Source: an uncultured Clostridia bacterium
GTDB lineage: Bacteria > Bacillota > Clostridia > TANB77 > CAG-465
Length of the DNA stretch: 40,130 nt
Assembly (NCBI GenBank): GCA_948562205.1
Contig: CAOYAN010000019.1
Location: 1-40,130 of the forward strand
Direction of reading: 5' to 3'
Every line of letters starts with the position of its first letter. Positions within the stretch are counted from its first letter, which is position 1. Of this stretch, positions 1 to 8,294 are shown one piece after another. The position numbers were made by a program, and so were the translations under genes. The notes below the pieces were generated by a model. It was not told where the DNA came from. It did not search any database and was given only the letters and a program-made list of their open reading frames with translations.

Positions 1-40
1 AATGTTGAAGTATAAATTTTTTTATTTATACCCCAACATT
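1..40. repeat. 40-bp near-perfect inverted repeat (hairpin)
   Basis: Positions 1-7 pair with 34-40 and 10-17 pair with 24-31, with a 2-nt internal mismatch and a T-only loop. It could be the 3' hairpin of a gene lying left of the window or part of a small repeat. No U-tract follows on the plus strand, so the terminator reading is weak. Confidence 0.5.
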
Positions 41-53
41 TATTATAGAACCG

Positions 54-80
54 AAAAAAGTACCAAGATAACTTGATACT
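54..80 (-). terminator. Rho-independent terminator of tRNA-Gly
   Basis: Read on the minus strand, a 9-bp stem (72-80 with 59-67, one G-U pair) with a TTAT loop is followed by six T (59-54). It lies 6 nt after the CCA end of the tRNA. Confidence 0.8.
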
Positions 81-86
81 AATAAT

Positions 87-162
87 TGGAGCGGGAGACG
101 GGGCTCAAACCCGCGACCTCCGCCTTGGCAAGGCGGCGCTCTATCAACTGAGCTACTCCCGC
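87..162 (-). tRNA. tRNA-Gly (GCC)
   Basis: A 76-nt cloverleaf on the minus strand. The acceptor GCGGGAG pairs with CTCCCGC, the D-arm is AGCTCAGTTGATAGAGC, the anticodon loop CTTGCCAA gives GCC, the T-arm contains GGTTTGAGCC, and the CCA end is encoded. It stands alone, with its own promoter and terminator. Confidence 0.95.
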
Positions 163-192
163 ATACTTAATTTCTTATTTTGTACATGATTA

Positions 193-221
193 ATTATACA
201 TTACTAAATTTTATTTGTCAA
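193..221 (-). promoter_or_regulatory. Sigma-A promoter of tRNA-Gly
   Basis: Consensus -35 TTGACA (216-221) and -10 TATAAT (193-198) with a 17-bp spacer, reading toward the tRNA whose 5' end is at 162. Confidence 0.85.
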
Positions 222-250
222 TACTTTAATAAAATTTTTTTTAATTTCTT

Positions 251-291
251 ATAAAAGGCACCATAAATACTAAATTTAGCATTTATGGTAC
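251..291 (-). terminator. Terminator of the 304-1050 gene
   Basis: A long palindrome (ACCATAAAT... / ...ATTTATGGT, 260-289) is followed on the minus strand by GCC and a TTTT run. It lies just after the stop codon at 304. Confidence 0.7.
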
Positions 292-303
292 TTAGCACTA
301 TTT

Positions 304-1050
304 TTATTTTACAATCTCAATAATTTGTTCTCTTGTCCAATCTCTTTCATTTTTTATTCCATTAATTATTAATTCATTTTCTATAATTTTATCTTTTAAT
401 TTCTTTATTTCTTCTTCTCTTTGAATATCATTATTAAAATATTCTTCAAAAAGGGAACACATATTTGTAAAAGCTCTATAAATAGATACTTTTATAAATC
501 TTTTTCCATCACTTTCCACTACTTGTTCTAAAAATAGCTTTATTAATGCAACTTTTCTCTCATCTATATCCTCTATGTCTTGTAATAATTTACGAATTTT
601 ATTATATATTATATTAATATTTTCTGCATGAGTTTTTTTCTTTCTGCGATATGATGAACCATTACTTATGCGTATAACGTCTAATGAAGGAGTTTCATTA
701 AAATCTTCATAACTTAAAAAAATTGAGTTATCTCTTTTAATATTAATTTTACTATTTTCTATTTCTCTAACTTTTATCTTTATATCATAATTTTCTTCTA
801 ATAATTCTTCTATTTCATTATTCATTTTTTCCTTCTTCTCTTTTAAATGCATCATAATATCATCAACATATTTCTTAAAAGGTGGATAGTTACTAACAAA
901 AATATTATATATATTCTCTGGTACTCTATTGTGATAATGACTTGCTACAATATTATATAAATCAAATAATAATTCTTCTGTTTTTTCCTCATAGTTTGAA
1001 TTCAAATTAACAATTCTTTTAATAAATCTTTCAATAATTTCAATTTTCAT
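304..1050 (-). CDS. Hypothetical protein, charged coiled-coil type, 248 aa
   Basis: I do not recognise a family. The predicted protein is cytosolic, with no signal peptide or membrane segment. It is rich in Lys, Glu and Ile, with heptad-like charged helices around residues 60-105 and 210-240 and a basic patch (YRRKKK) near residue 135. The start is well supported: AGGAGGGCGT lies directly before the ATG, and a TTGAAT-17-TATAAT promoter sits 70-100 bp upstream inside a set of TGTAAA/TTTACA repeats. A terminator follows the stop, so this is a single-gene transcript between tRNA-Gly and an MFS transporter. The repeats over the promoter suggest it is regulated, possibly by itself. That is inference. 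Confidence 0.75.
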   Translation of the reverse strand: MKIEIIERFIKRIVNLNSNYEEKTEELLFDLYNIVASHYHNRVPENIYNIFVSNYPPFKKYVDDIMMHLKEKKEKMNNEIEELLEENYDIKIKVREIENSKINIKRDNSIFLSYEDFNETPSLDVIRISNGSSYRRKKKTHAENINIIYNKIRKLLQDIEDIDERKVALIKLFLEQVVESDGKRFIKVSIYRAFTNMCSLFEEYFNNDIQREEEIKKLKDKIIENELIINGIKNERDWTREQIIEIVK

Positions 1051-1118
1051 ACGCCCTCCTATTTAATCAGACTACTATATTTTCAAAATTTTAAAAATCT
1101 GTAAATTATAATGTAAAT

Positions 1119-1147
1119 ATTATACTATAATTTTACATATAATTCAA
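1119..1147 (-). promoter_or_regulatory. Promoter of the 304-1050 gene with overlapping TGTAAA repeats
   Basis: The -35 TTGAAT (1142-1147) and -10 TATAAT (1119-1124) are 17 bp apart. Across about 1100-1137 the motif TGTAAA occurs twice in one orientation and once inverted, forming an imperfect palindrome over the -10 box, as an operator would. Confidence 0.65.
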
Positions 1148-1151
1148 GCCG

Positions 1152-1179
1152 AAAAAAGATGTGTTATAATTTAACACAC
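1152..1179 (-). terminator. Terminator of the MFS gene
   Basis: On the minus strand GGTGTGTTA pairs with TAACACATC, followed by TTTTTT. The stem includes the stop codon of the MFS gene. Confidence 0.75.
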
Positions 1180-2328
1180 CTTCTCATTATTATACTTTTT
1201 AATATTTATATAAACAAATATAGTAGATAGTATTGATAGTATAAATATTACAGAAAATATTTTCTCACCAATAAAATTACTTATAATAGCAAGTATTATA
1301 AATACGATTACTTCTGTAAAGCATAAACTCATTTGACCTACTGATGATAAAAGATCATTATTTTCCTTTGATTCTTTTATAACATTTTGAATAGATGTTG
1401 TAATAGATGTATCATACACTTTTTCAAAATTATCTCTTAATGTTTGATTTAAAGATATTAAAATTTTATTCTTAGTAAATAAAAATATTCCAGTTATTAT
1501 TACTTTTATAACCGATACTAATCTATTTGATTTTATTATATTCTTATCAATATATTTTCCAATTAAATATATTGTAATTATCTGTAATAACAAAGATACT
1601 ATCATTACAGAAGAAAATAATGTAAAATCCTTTAATACTATATATAGATATAGTGGTAGAAACTGTCTTTCTATAATATGGCTTGTCCTTAAAGCATATA
1701 TAATTTTATACCTACTCTTACTTTTAAATATATATTTTATAGATTGTTTAAAACTATTTTTATTATTCTCTACTTTATAATCTATCTTCTTAATAAAATA
1801 ATATTGTAATACAAAAAATATTGCAATTAATAAAAATAATAAAATATTATTTTTTGTAACTACACCCCATGTAATAAAAATACTTGCTAAAGCAGTTGTA
1901 AAAATTCTGGTTATACTCAAAAAACTATTAAATTTTCCTCTATGTTTAGTTTCAACATATTTACTAGACAAAGCATCTGTTGAAGGATTAGATATTCCCA
2001 TTGCTCCCATAACAAATATAAATATTATTATATTTTTATATAAATTTGTCTCATCTAACATCATATATGCACTTAGTATACTAAATATATTTGATATTAA
2101 TATACACTTTGCAATTCCAAATCTAGAAGATATACTCAAAAATAAAGGAGTAATAACACCAGTTATACCAAATCTTAAACCATAAATAAGTAAAATAAGC
2201 CATATTGGTAATCCATTTTTATATAACATTACAGTACCAAAAGTTGAAATCAAAGCATTTGCAAAGCTATATGAAATATTACCAAGATACATATATTTAT
2301 ATTCTTTTTTACTAAAATAATTGTGCAT
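1171..2328 (-). CDS. MFS-type transporter, 385 aa
   Basis: A polytopic membrane protein with about 11-12 hydrophobic segments, a length usual for a major facilitator permease. A family-like loop after helix 2 (RFGIAK), a conserved small-residue stretch in helix 4 (GAMGISNPSTDALSS) and a following KHRGKFNS loop resemble the motif A and C regions of drug/H+ antiporters. The substrate cannot be read from sequence. I place the start at ATG 2328 because AGGTGAGAAAA sits at correct spacing before it. The in-frame GTG three codons upstream is part of that ribosome binding site. It is transcribed alone from a TTGTAT-17-TATAAT promoter and ends in a terminator. Confidence 0.85.
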   Translation of the reverse strand: MHNYFSKKEYKYMYLGNISYSFANALISTFGTVMLYKNGLPIWLILLIYGLRFGITGVITPLFLSISSRFGIAKCILISNIFSILSAYMMLDETNLYKNIIIFIFVMGAMGISNPSTDALSSKYVETKHRGKFNSFLSITRIFTTALASIFITWGVVTKNNILLFLLIAIFFVLQYYFIKKIDYKVENNKNSFKQSIKYIFKSKSRYKIIYALRTSHIIERQFLPLYLYIVLKDFTLFSSVMIVSLLLQIITIYLIGKYIDKNIIKSNRLVSVIKVIITGIFLFTKNKILISLNQTLRDNFEKVYDTSITTSIQNVIKESKENNDLLSSVGQMSLCFTEVIVFIILAIISNFIGEKIFSVIFILSILSTIFVYINIKKYNNEKVC

Positions 2329-2346
2329 TTTTCTCACCTAAAAATT

Positions 2347-2375
2347 ATTATACATTTTATATTATAAATATACAA
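2347..2375 (-). promoter_or_regulatory. Promoter of the MFS gene
   Basis: The -35 TTGTAT (2370-2375) and -10 TATAAT (2347-2352) are separated by 17 bp, with the -10 box about 20 bp before the start codon. Confidence 0.6.
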
Positions 2376-2406
2376 TAAATCACATTAAAAAAATATATAA
2401 ACACTA

Positions 2407-2435
2407 AAAGCCGTTACTAAAGTAACGACTTTTTT

Positions 2436-2436
<1 letters not shown>
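2407..2436. terminator. Terminator after the tRNA cluster (symmetrical)
   Basis: AGCCGTTAC / GTAACGACT form a 9-bp stem with a TAAA loop. The stem is flanked by AAAA on the left and TTTTTTT on the right, so it can act in both directions. On the minus strand it starts directly after the CCA of tRNA-Phe. Confidence 0.8.
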
Positions 2437-2511
<75 letters not shown>

Positions 2512-2534
2512 ATATATAAAATTGTTAAAAAAAA

Positions 2535-2611
2535 TGGCGACCTGGATGGGGCTCGAACCCACGACCTCTAGCGTGACAGGCTAGCGTTCTAACCAACTGA
2601 ACTACCAGGCC
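2535..2611 (-). tRNA. tRNA-Asp (GTC)
   Basis: A 77-nt cloverleaf. The acceptor GGCCTGG pairs with CCAGGTC (one G-U), the discriminator is G, the anticodon loop CTGTCAC gives GTC, and the CCA is encoded. It is the middle gene of the cluster. Confidence 0.95.
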
Positions 2612-2621
2612 AAAAAATAAG

Positions 2622-2697
2622 TGGTGGGCACTACAGGGCTCGAACCTGTGACCCCCTGCTTGTAAGGCAGATGCTCTCCCAACTGAGCTAAGCGCCC
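2622..2697 (-). tRNA. tRNA-Val (TAC)
   Basis: A 76-nt cloverleaf. The acceptor GGGCGCT pairs with AGTGCCC, the anticodon loop CTTACAA gives TAC, and the CCA is encoded. It is the first gene of the cluster, about 15 nt after the predicted transcription start. Confidence 0.95.
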
Positions 2698-2703
2698 ACT
2701 TAC

Positions 2704-2750
2704 CTGTTGACAAGTATTATTATAACTAATAAAATACGATTTGTCAACAG
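2704..2750. promoter_or_regulatory. tRNA cluster promoter inside a 10-bp inverted repeat
   Basis: On the minus strand TTGACA (2742-2747) and TATAAT (2719-2724) are 17 bp apart, a full consensus promoter for the tRNA cluster. The segment is bounded by CTGTTGACAA (2704-2713) and TTGTCAACAG (2741-2750), a perfect inverted repeat. The left arm therefore gives the plus strand its own TTGACA, followed after 17 bp by TAAAAT (2731-2736), facing the opposite way. Confidence 0.85.
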
Positions 2751-2775
2751 TTTTTGTTAAATTTTTTAATATTTT

Positions 2776-4242
2776 TTACATATTATTTTTATAGGCTTTT
2801 TGTGAATTTAGAATTATGTCATCTATACGTAATCTATAAGTGCCATAATTGTTAAGTACATCCTCTGCAAGCTCTTGTTCCATCTTTTTAAATAAAAAGT
2901 CTCCTTGGATCTTATCAGCACCACTATTTATAGTTTTTACTAATTTTGTATCATCATCAATACGTCCAACTATAACTTTATATTTCAAATCATGTGCAAG
3001 TTTTATTATATCTATAAATACTTCTTTTTTAAATTTACTGTCTTCAACAATATAGTTAGATGAAATCTTTAATTCATCGATTGGAAGTGAATTTAATACT
3101 TCCAATGACTCGTATTTTAATTCTAAATTATTTATTATTATTTCAACACCAATTTCTTTTAATCTTTCAAACATATGCCTATAAGTTTCCATTTTACTTG
3201 TTTCTAATGGATTTGAAAGCTCTATTTGAATATCACCTTTATCTAAGTTATGACTTGATATTATCTCACAAATCTTATCAATAAAAATATCTCTTGTTGC
3301 ATGTTTATTTGATATATTTACTGCCATTTGAATATTTTTAAATCCTTTTTCCTTAAATTCTACAATCTTATCACAAACAAGGTTTAATACATACTGATCT
3401 AAATTTATAATTAGTGCCATATCATCTGCTTGATTTATAAAATAAGACGATGGTAATTTACCAAGTGTTTTATGATTCCAATAAAGTAATGCCTCAAAAC
3501 AAATTTTACTTGTATCAGTTACATTTATTCTAGGTTGTAAATATACTCCAAATTCATTATTTGCATATGCCCTTTTAAGATCTAATTCCATTTTTGTCTT
3601 ATTATCAAGTTTTGCTTTTAGTGTCTTATTATGGAAATAATAACTATTCTTACCATGCTCTTTAATATAATACATAGCATTATCTGCATACATAATAAGT
3701 TCTTGCCTACTATCTGCATCCTCTGGAAATATAGCAACACCTAAACTATACTCTAATGGAACATTTGCATTTTCAATAGGTATTGGTGCAGTCAAATCCT
3801 TTTTCAAATTATCCAAAATAGTTGTTATATCCTCAGTTGTTTTTACATCTTTTAAAACTATTGCAAACTCATCGCCACCAAGTCTATAAGCAGTAGCATT
3901 TTTAGGTAATTTTTCAGAAAATTTATTTGCTAGAGCAACTAATAATTCATCACCTGCATCATGTCCCATGGTATCATTAATTTGTTTAAATCCGTCAAGA
4001 TCCATGAAACATAATGCAAATTTTTTCTTTTTTCTAATTAAACTATCCATTACTGAATTTAGTAGATATCTATTTCCTTTGCCAGTAAGTTGATCTGTAA
4101 AAGCTTGCTTTTTCACATTCATTGTCTCTTTTTCTTTCCTTAAAGTAAGTAACTTATAAAGTAACATACCTATTAAAATAAATACAAAACCTTGAAATAT
4201 TTTAATTACAATAGGTAGTAATAACTCATTATTCCAACTCAA
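2776..4242 (-). CDS. Membrane-bound GGDEF protein with degenerate EAL domain, 488 aa
   Basis: A cyclic-di-GMP signalling protein. One N-terminal membrane helix (about 10-31) is followed by a GGDEF domain (about 45-205) with intact RLGGDEF (GGDEF 122-126) and DLDGFKQIND, so it is probably an active diguanylate cyclase. The RxxD inhibitory site ahead of GGDEF is absent (PKNA). An EAL-fold domain (about 215-465) keeps EAL (250-252), the Asn of VNIS and Lys 392. The metal-binding DDFG motif is NNLE (371-374), and the usual AEGVE loop reads VGRID, so phosphodiesterase activity is unlikely. The start is a TTG after AAAAGGTGTGA; no in-frame ATG fits. It is the last gene of the dgk-dgt-leuS operon, 25 bp after leuS. 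Confidence 0.9.
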   Translation of the reverse strand: MSWNNELLLPIVIKIFQGFVFILIGMLLYKLLTLRKEKETMNVKKQAFTDQLTGKGNRYLLNSVMDSLIRKKKKFALCFMDLDGFKQINDTMGHDAGDELLVALANKFSEKLPKNATAYRLGGDEFAIVLKDVKTTEDITTILDNLKKDLTAPIPIENANVPLEYSLGVAIFPEDADSRQELIMYADNAMYYIKEHGKNSYYFHNKTLKAKLDNKTKMELDLKRAYANNEFGVYLQPRINVTDTSKICFEALLYWNHKTLGKLPSSYFINQADDMALIINLDQYVLNLVCDKIVEFKEKGFKNIQMAVNISNKHATRDIFIDKICEIISSHNLDKGDIQIELSNPLETSKMETYRHMFERLKEIGVEIIINNLELKYESLEVLNSLPIDELKISSNYIVEDSKFKKEVFIDIIKLAHDLKYKVIVGRIDDDTKLVKTINSGADKIQGDFLFKKMEQELAEDVLNNYGTYRLRIDDIILNSQKAYKNNM

Positions 4243-4267
4243 AACATATCACACCTTTTCATATATA

Positions 4268-7120
4268 TTAACCTAAAACAATATTTACAATTTTAGATTT
4301 AATAACTATAACTTTTTTTATTTCTTTATCTTTTGAATATTGTAAAAAGCTCTCATCGCTTAATGCTATTTCTCTTATTACTTTTTCATCTGCATTACTT
4401 GGTATATTAATTCTATATCTTACTACACCATTAATTTGTACAGGTATTTGTATATTATCAGTTACAATTTTTGACTCATCATATTCTGGCCATTTGCTCT
4501 CAAATATATAACCTTCTATTCCAAGTCTTTGCCATAATTCCTCTGTAACATGAGGTGCGGCTGGATTTAATATTTGAAGTAATGGTTTTACATATTTTAT
4601 ATTTATTTTATCTTGTTTATACAATAAGTTAACATATGACATCATAGCAGCAATAGCAGTATTATATTTCATTTCTTCATAATCTTGTGTAACTTTTTTT
4701 ATTGTTTTATTAAGTTCTCTTTCTAATTCTTCATTTTCCACATTTTCATCTGTTATCATATTTTCAAGTCTCATAACTCTATCTAAGAATTTCTTAACAC
4801 CCTTTACTCCATTCTCAGACCAAGGAGCTGGAAGTGAATATTCACCAATAAATAATATATATGTTCTTAAAGTATCTGCTCCATATGTTTTTACTATTTC
4901 ATCTGGATTTATTACATTTCCTCTAGACTTAGACATTTTCTCACCATCTGGTCCTAAAATAAGTCCTTGTGCAGTTCTTTTCATATATGGTTCTTTAGTT
5001 GGTACAACACCTATATCATATAAAAATCTATGCCAAAATCTTGAATATATTAAATGTCGAGTAACATGTTCCATACCACCATTATACCAATCAACACATT
5101 TCCAGTAATCAAGATTTTCCTTACTTGCTATAGCATCATTATTTTTTGGATCCATATATCTTAAAAAATACCAACTAGATCCAGCCCATTGAGGCATAGT
5201 ATCTGTCTCTCTTTTGGCTTTACCACCACAATGTGGACATGTAGTATTTACCCATGAATCAATTTTTGCAAGAGGAGACTCTCCATCCTCACCTGGAACA
5301 AAATTATCAACTTCAGGTAAAGTTAATGGTAAATCTTTTTCAGGTAGCGGAACAAGACCACATTTATCACATTTTACAATAGGTACTGGCTCTCCCCAAT
5401 ATCTTTGTCTTGCAAAAGCCCAATCCTTCATATGATAGTTTTTCATTCTTCTACCAATTCTATTTTCTTCTACATATTTACAAGCAGCTTCTTTTGCCTC
5501 TTTAATACTCATTCCATTTAGAAATCCAGAGTTTACCATTTTACCACTATTTATATCAATATATGGTCTTTCATTTACAAACATATCTGCAACAAAATTT
5601 TGACTATCAACATTAATATTACTAGTTAGGTTTTCTTTGCTTACCCATCTTGAAATATGCATTTCAAGCTCTTTTTTATCTACTTCAACTCTGCATTCAT
5701 CTGCAAGTTCTATATATACTGGGTATTGTATAATATCTCTGTTAACATTTTTATGAGCAGCATAAAAACTATCATAAGATATAGAATTTAACAAATATGC
5801 ATTTTTTACATTAAAATATCCAGTTTCCTCTTTCATTTCACGAATTGCAGCATCTACTATAGTCTCTCCCTCTTCAATGCCTCCCATAACAAAAGATTTC
5901 CAACCGTATTTTTCATTATAATCTTGTATTAAATATTTATCTTCTGTTGGATGTTTAATGATTGCAATTGCTACTTTTCTTTTAGTATTTTCTACGCCAT
6001 CACGTTTTGCTTCTTCTCCAGTTCCGATAAAATGAGGTGCTACAACTTGAGTAGTTTCAATTCCAAATTTCTTAGCAAATTCATAGTCCCTTGTATCATG
6101 AGCAGGTACTGCCATTATAGCTCCTGTACCATATCCCATCATAACATAATCTGTAACACATAAAGGAACAATACCACCTGTTACTGGATTTACTACTTTT
6201 ATGCCATATACTTCTACACCTGTTTTATCTTTTGCAAGCTCAATACGTTCAAACTCAGACTTTTTATTAGCCTTTTTTTTGTACTCAAGTATTTCAGCAT
6301 AATTTTTAATCCTATCTTTATATTTTTCAAGTAATGGATGCTCTGGTGCAATTGCCATATATGTAACGCCAAAAATAGTATCAGGTCTTGTAGTATAAAC
6401 AGTTAGTTTATCATCTATTGAATCAAGTGGAAAATCAATTTCAGCTCCATATGATCTACCTATCCAATTTTCTTGTTCAAGTCTTACTCTAGGATGAAAT
6501 TTAACTTCATCAAGACCATCAAGTAGCTTGTCTGCATAATCAGTAATCTTTAACATCCAAACTTCCTTTTCTTTTTGTACAATTGGACTATCACATCTAT
6601 CACAAATTCCACCTTGTGATTCTTCATTTGCAAGTATAACTCTACAATTTGGACAATAATTTACATATGTTTTATCTTTATATGCAAGTCCATTTTCAAA
6701 TAATTTTAAAAATATCCATTGTGTCCATTTATAATAATTTGGATCTGTAGTATCTATTACTCTATCCCAATCAAAAGAGAAACCAACTGATTTTAATTGT
6801 CTGGTAAATGTTTCTATATTTTGATCTGTTACTTTTCTTGGATGAATCCCTGTTTTTATAGCATAATTTTCCGTTGGAAGTCCAAAAGCATCAAAACCTA
6901 TTGGAAACAAAACATTGTAATCTTGCATTCTTCTTTTTCTTGAGATTACATCCATACCTATATATGCTCTTATATGACCTACATGCATTCCTGCACCAGA
7001 TGGATATGGAAATTCTATTAGTGAATAAAACTTCTTTTTAGATTTATCTTCTGTTGCATGAAAGCATTTTTTATCATCCCATACTTTTTGCCATTTAGCA
7101 TCTATTTTTTTATCATACAT
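4268..7120 (-). CDS. leuS: Leucyl-tRNA synthetase with inserted Nudix domain, 950 aa
   Basis: A class Ia synthetase that charges tRNA-Leu in the cytosol. Visible parts are HVGH (46-49), a CPNC...CDRC zinc knuckle (156-176), the CP1 editing domain with TTRPDT (243-248) and the editing Asp 345 in AHDTRD, a second Cys cluster (CDKC 584-587, CPHC 628-631), and KMSKS (728-732). Between QVVAP (about 361) and VNSGFLNG (about 529) lies about 140 extra residues that form a Nudix domain, with a complete Nudix box at 413-435 (GG...GE, then REMKEETGY). Without it the protein would be about 810 aa, the usual bacterial size. The start has AGGAGAGAAGTTTT before the ATG. The gap to the HD gene upstream is 14 bp, and there is no T-box leader. 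Confidence 0.97.
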   Translation of the reverse strand: MYDKKIDAKWQKVWDDKKCFHATEDKSKKKFYSLIEFPYPSGAGMHVGHIRAYIGMDVISRKRRMQDYNVLFPIGFDAFGLPTENYAIKTGIHPRKVTDQNIETFTRQLKSVGFSFDWDRVIDTTDPNYYKWTQWIFLKLFENGLAYKDKTYVNYCPNCRVILANEESQGGICDRCDSPIVQKEKEVWMLKITDYADKLLDGLDEVKFHPRVRLEQENWIGRSYGAEIDFPLDSIDDKLTVYTTRPDTIFGVTYMAIAPEHPLLEKYKDRIKNYAEILEYKKKANKKSEFERIELAKDKTGVEVYGIKVVNPVTGGIVPLCVTDYVMMGYGTGAIMAVPAHDTRDYEFAKKFGIETTQVVAPHFIGTGEEAKRDGVENTKRKVAIAIIKHPTEDKYLIQDYNEKYGWKSFVMGGIEEGETIVDAAIREMKEETGYFNVKNAYLLNSISYDSFYAAHKNVNRDIIQYPVYIELADECRVEVDKKELEMHISRWVSKENLTSNINVDSQNFVADMFVNERPYIDINSGKMVNSGFLNGMSIKEAKEAACKYVEENRIGRRMKNYHMKDWAFARQRYWGEPVPIVKCDKCGLVPLPEKDLPLTLPEVDNFVPGEDGESPLAKIDSWVNTTCPHCGGKAKRETDTMPQWAGSSWYFLRYMDPKNNDAIASKENLDYWKCVDWYNGGMEHVTRHLIYSRFWHRFLYDIGVVPTKEPYMKRTAQGLILGPDGEKMSKSRGNVINPDEIVKTYGADTLRTYILFIGEYSLPAPWSENGVKGVKKFLDRVMRLENMITDENVENEELERELNKTIKKVTQDYEEMKYNTAIAAMMSYVNLLYKQDKINIKYVKPLLQILNPAAPHVTEELWQRLGIEGYIFESKWPEYDESKIVTDNIQIPVQINGVVRYRINIPSNADEKVIREIALSDESFLQYSKDKEIKKVIVIKSKIVNIVLG

Positions 7121-7134
7121 AAAACTTCTCTCCT

Positions 7135-8268
7135 TTATTTATATTTCATATATTCTTTTTCTATAAAATTATCTGTCATTCCTGATAAATAATCTATTAT
7201 CTTTTGAGCCGTAGAAGTGTTTTTTAAATATTCATCAGACATATTTTTTAAATAGCTTGAATTTATATTATTGCTAAAATCATTATCTTTTATAGCTTTT
7301 TCATATACATCGTATAAAGTATAAAAAATTTTAGTATATCTTTTTCTAATATTATCACTTACTGCCTTTTTGTATATATTTTTATAATTAAATTCTTTTA
7401 AATCTGATATTGCATTATACATTTTATCTGATAATTCAATATATGGTTTATTATAGCTATTTTCTACTATATCTAAAATAATATTATTCATTATTTGTGC
7501 ATTAGAAGTTCCAAGAACCTCTTTTACATTTTGAGGTAGAGTATTTACATCAAATCCATCTACTCTTTTTGCATCTTCAATGTCTTTACCAATATATCCT
7601 ATAACATCTGATATTCTTACAACACAGCCCTCTAAAGTCATAGGCCTAATAGATTTCATATAATTAATATCTCTTAAGCATCTATCATATTCCTCAAAAA
7701 AGTTTTCAACAGTCTTTTCTACTGGTGCATATTTTGATTTTACCATTTCACCATTATGAGACATAATACCATCTAAAACTTGAAGTGTAAGATTACATCC
7801 AATACCATTGTTTTCCATGACTGAAAATACTCTAACACTGTTTAAATTATGTGCAAAATGAATTCTGGCTTTATCTTGTGATAGCTTGTCTAAAACATAT
7901 TCACCTTCATGACCAAATGGAGTATGTCCAACATCATGTCCTAGTGCTATAGCTTCACTTAAATCTTCATTTAATCCTAAAGCTCTAGATATAGTCCTTG
8001 CAGCACGGCTAACAAATTGTACATGTGTCATTCTTGTAGAAACGTTATCATTTCCAGGATCAGTATATACTTGTGTTTTATTAATATATCTTGTATATGA
8101 TGGTGTATGAATTATTCTGTCTATATCTCTTGCAAAATTTAGCCTAATTCCTATCTCTTTTGTCTCTTTGTTTAATCTTATAGCCTCACTTGATTTGCAA
8201 GCATATTTACTTAAATATTCTTCTTTTTTCTCAATACTATTTCTTATTTCATCTATATATGACATCAT
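7135..8268 (-). CDS. dgt: HD-domain dNTP triphosphohydrolase (dGTPase-like), 377 aa
   Basis: Resembles deoxyguanosinetriphosphate triphosphohydrolases, which cleave dNTPs to the nucleoside and triphosphate. Metal ligands of the HD fold are visible: THVQFVSRAARTIS (His), GHDVGHTPFGHEGE (HD plus the second His pair) and a late Asp in RISDVIGYIGKDIEDA. The TRMTHV lead-in is typical of the family. Length (377) fits the shorter, Gram-positive type. Two ATGs follow each other after GGAGGTGGT, and either could be used. It is the second gene of a four-gene operon (26 bp after the lipid kinase, 14 bp before leuS). The exact nucleotide preference is not readable from sequence. Confidence 0.88.
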   Translation of the reverse strand: MMSYIDEIRNSIEKKEEYLSKYACKSSEAIRLNKETKEIGIRLNFARDIDRIIHTPSYTRYINKTQVYTDPGNDNVSTRMTHVQFVSRAARTISRALGLNEDLSEAIALGHDVGHTPFGHEGEYVLDKLSQDKARIHFAHNLNSVRVFSVMENNGIGCNLTLQVLDGIMSHNGEMVKSKYAPVEKTVENFFEEYDRCLRDINYMKSIRPMTLEGCVVRISDVIGYIGKDIEDAKRVDGFDVNTLPQNVKEVLGTSNAQIMNNIILDIVENSYNKPYIELSDKMYNAISDLKEFNYKNIYKKAVSDNIRKRYTKIFYTLYDVYEKAIKDNDFSNNINSSYLKNMSDEYLKNTSTAQKIIDYLSGMTDNFIEKEYMKYK

Positions 8269-8294
8269 ACCACCTCCATTTTAAAGTATATATT

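Noticed and set aside
2525..2713. Open frame of 62 codons over the tRNA-Asp and tRNA-Val genes
   Set aside because: It is only the translation of two tRNA genes; no ribosome binding site.
7121..7134. T-box leader for leuS
   Set aside because: Only 14 bp separate leuS from the gene before it, so there is no room for a T-box.
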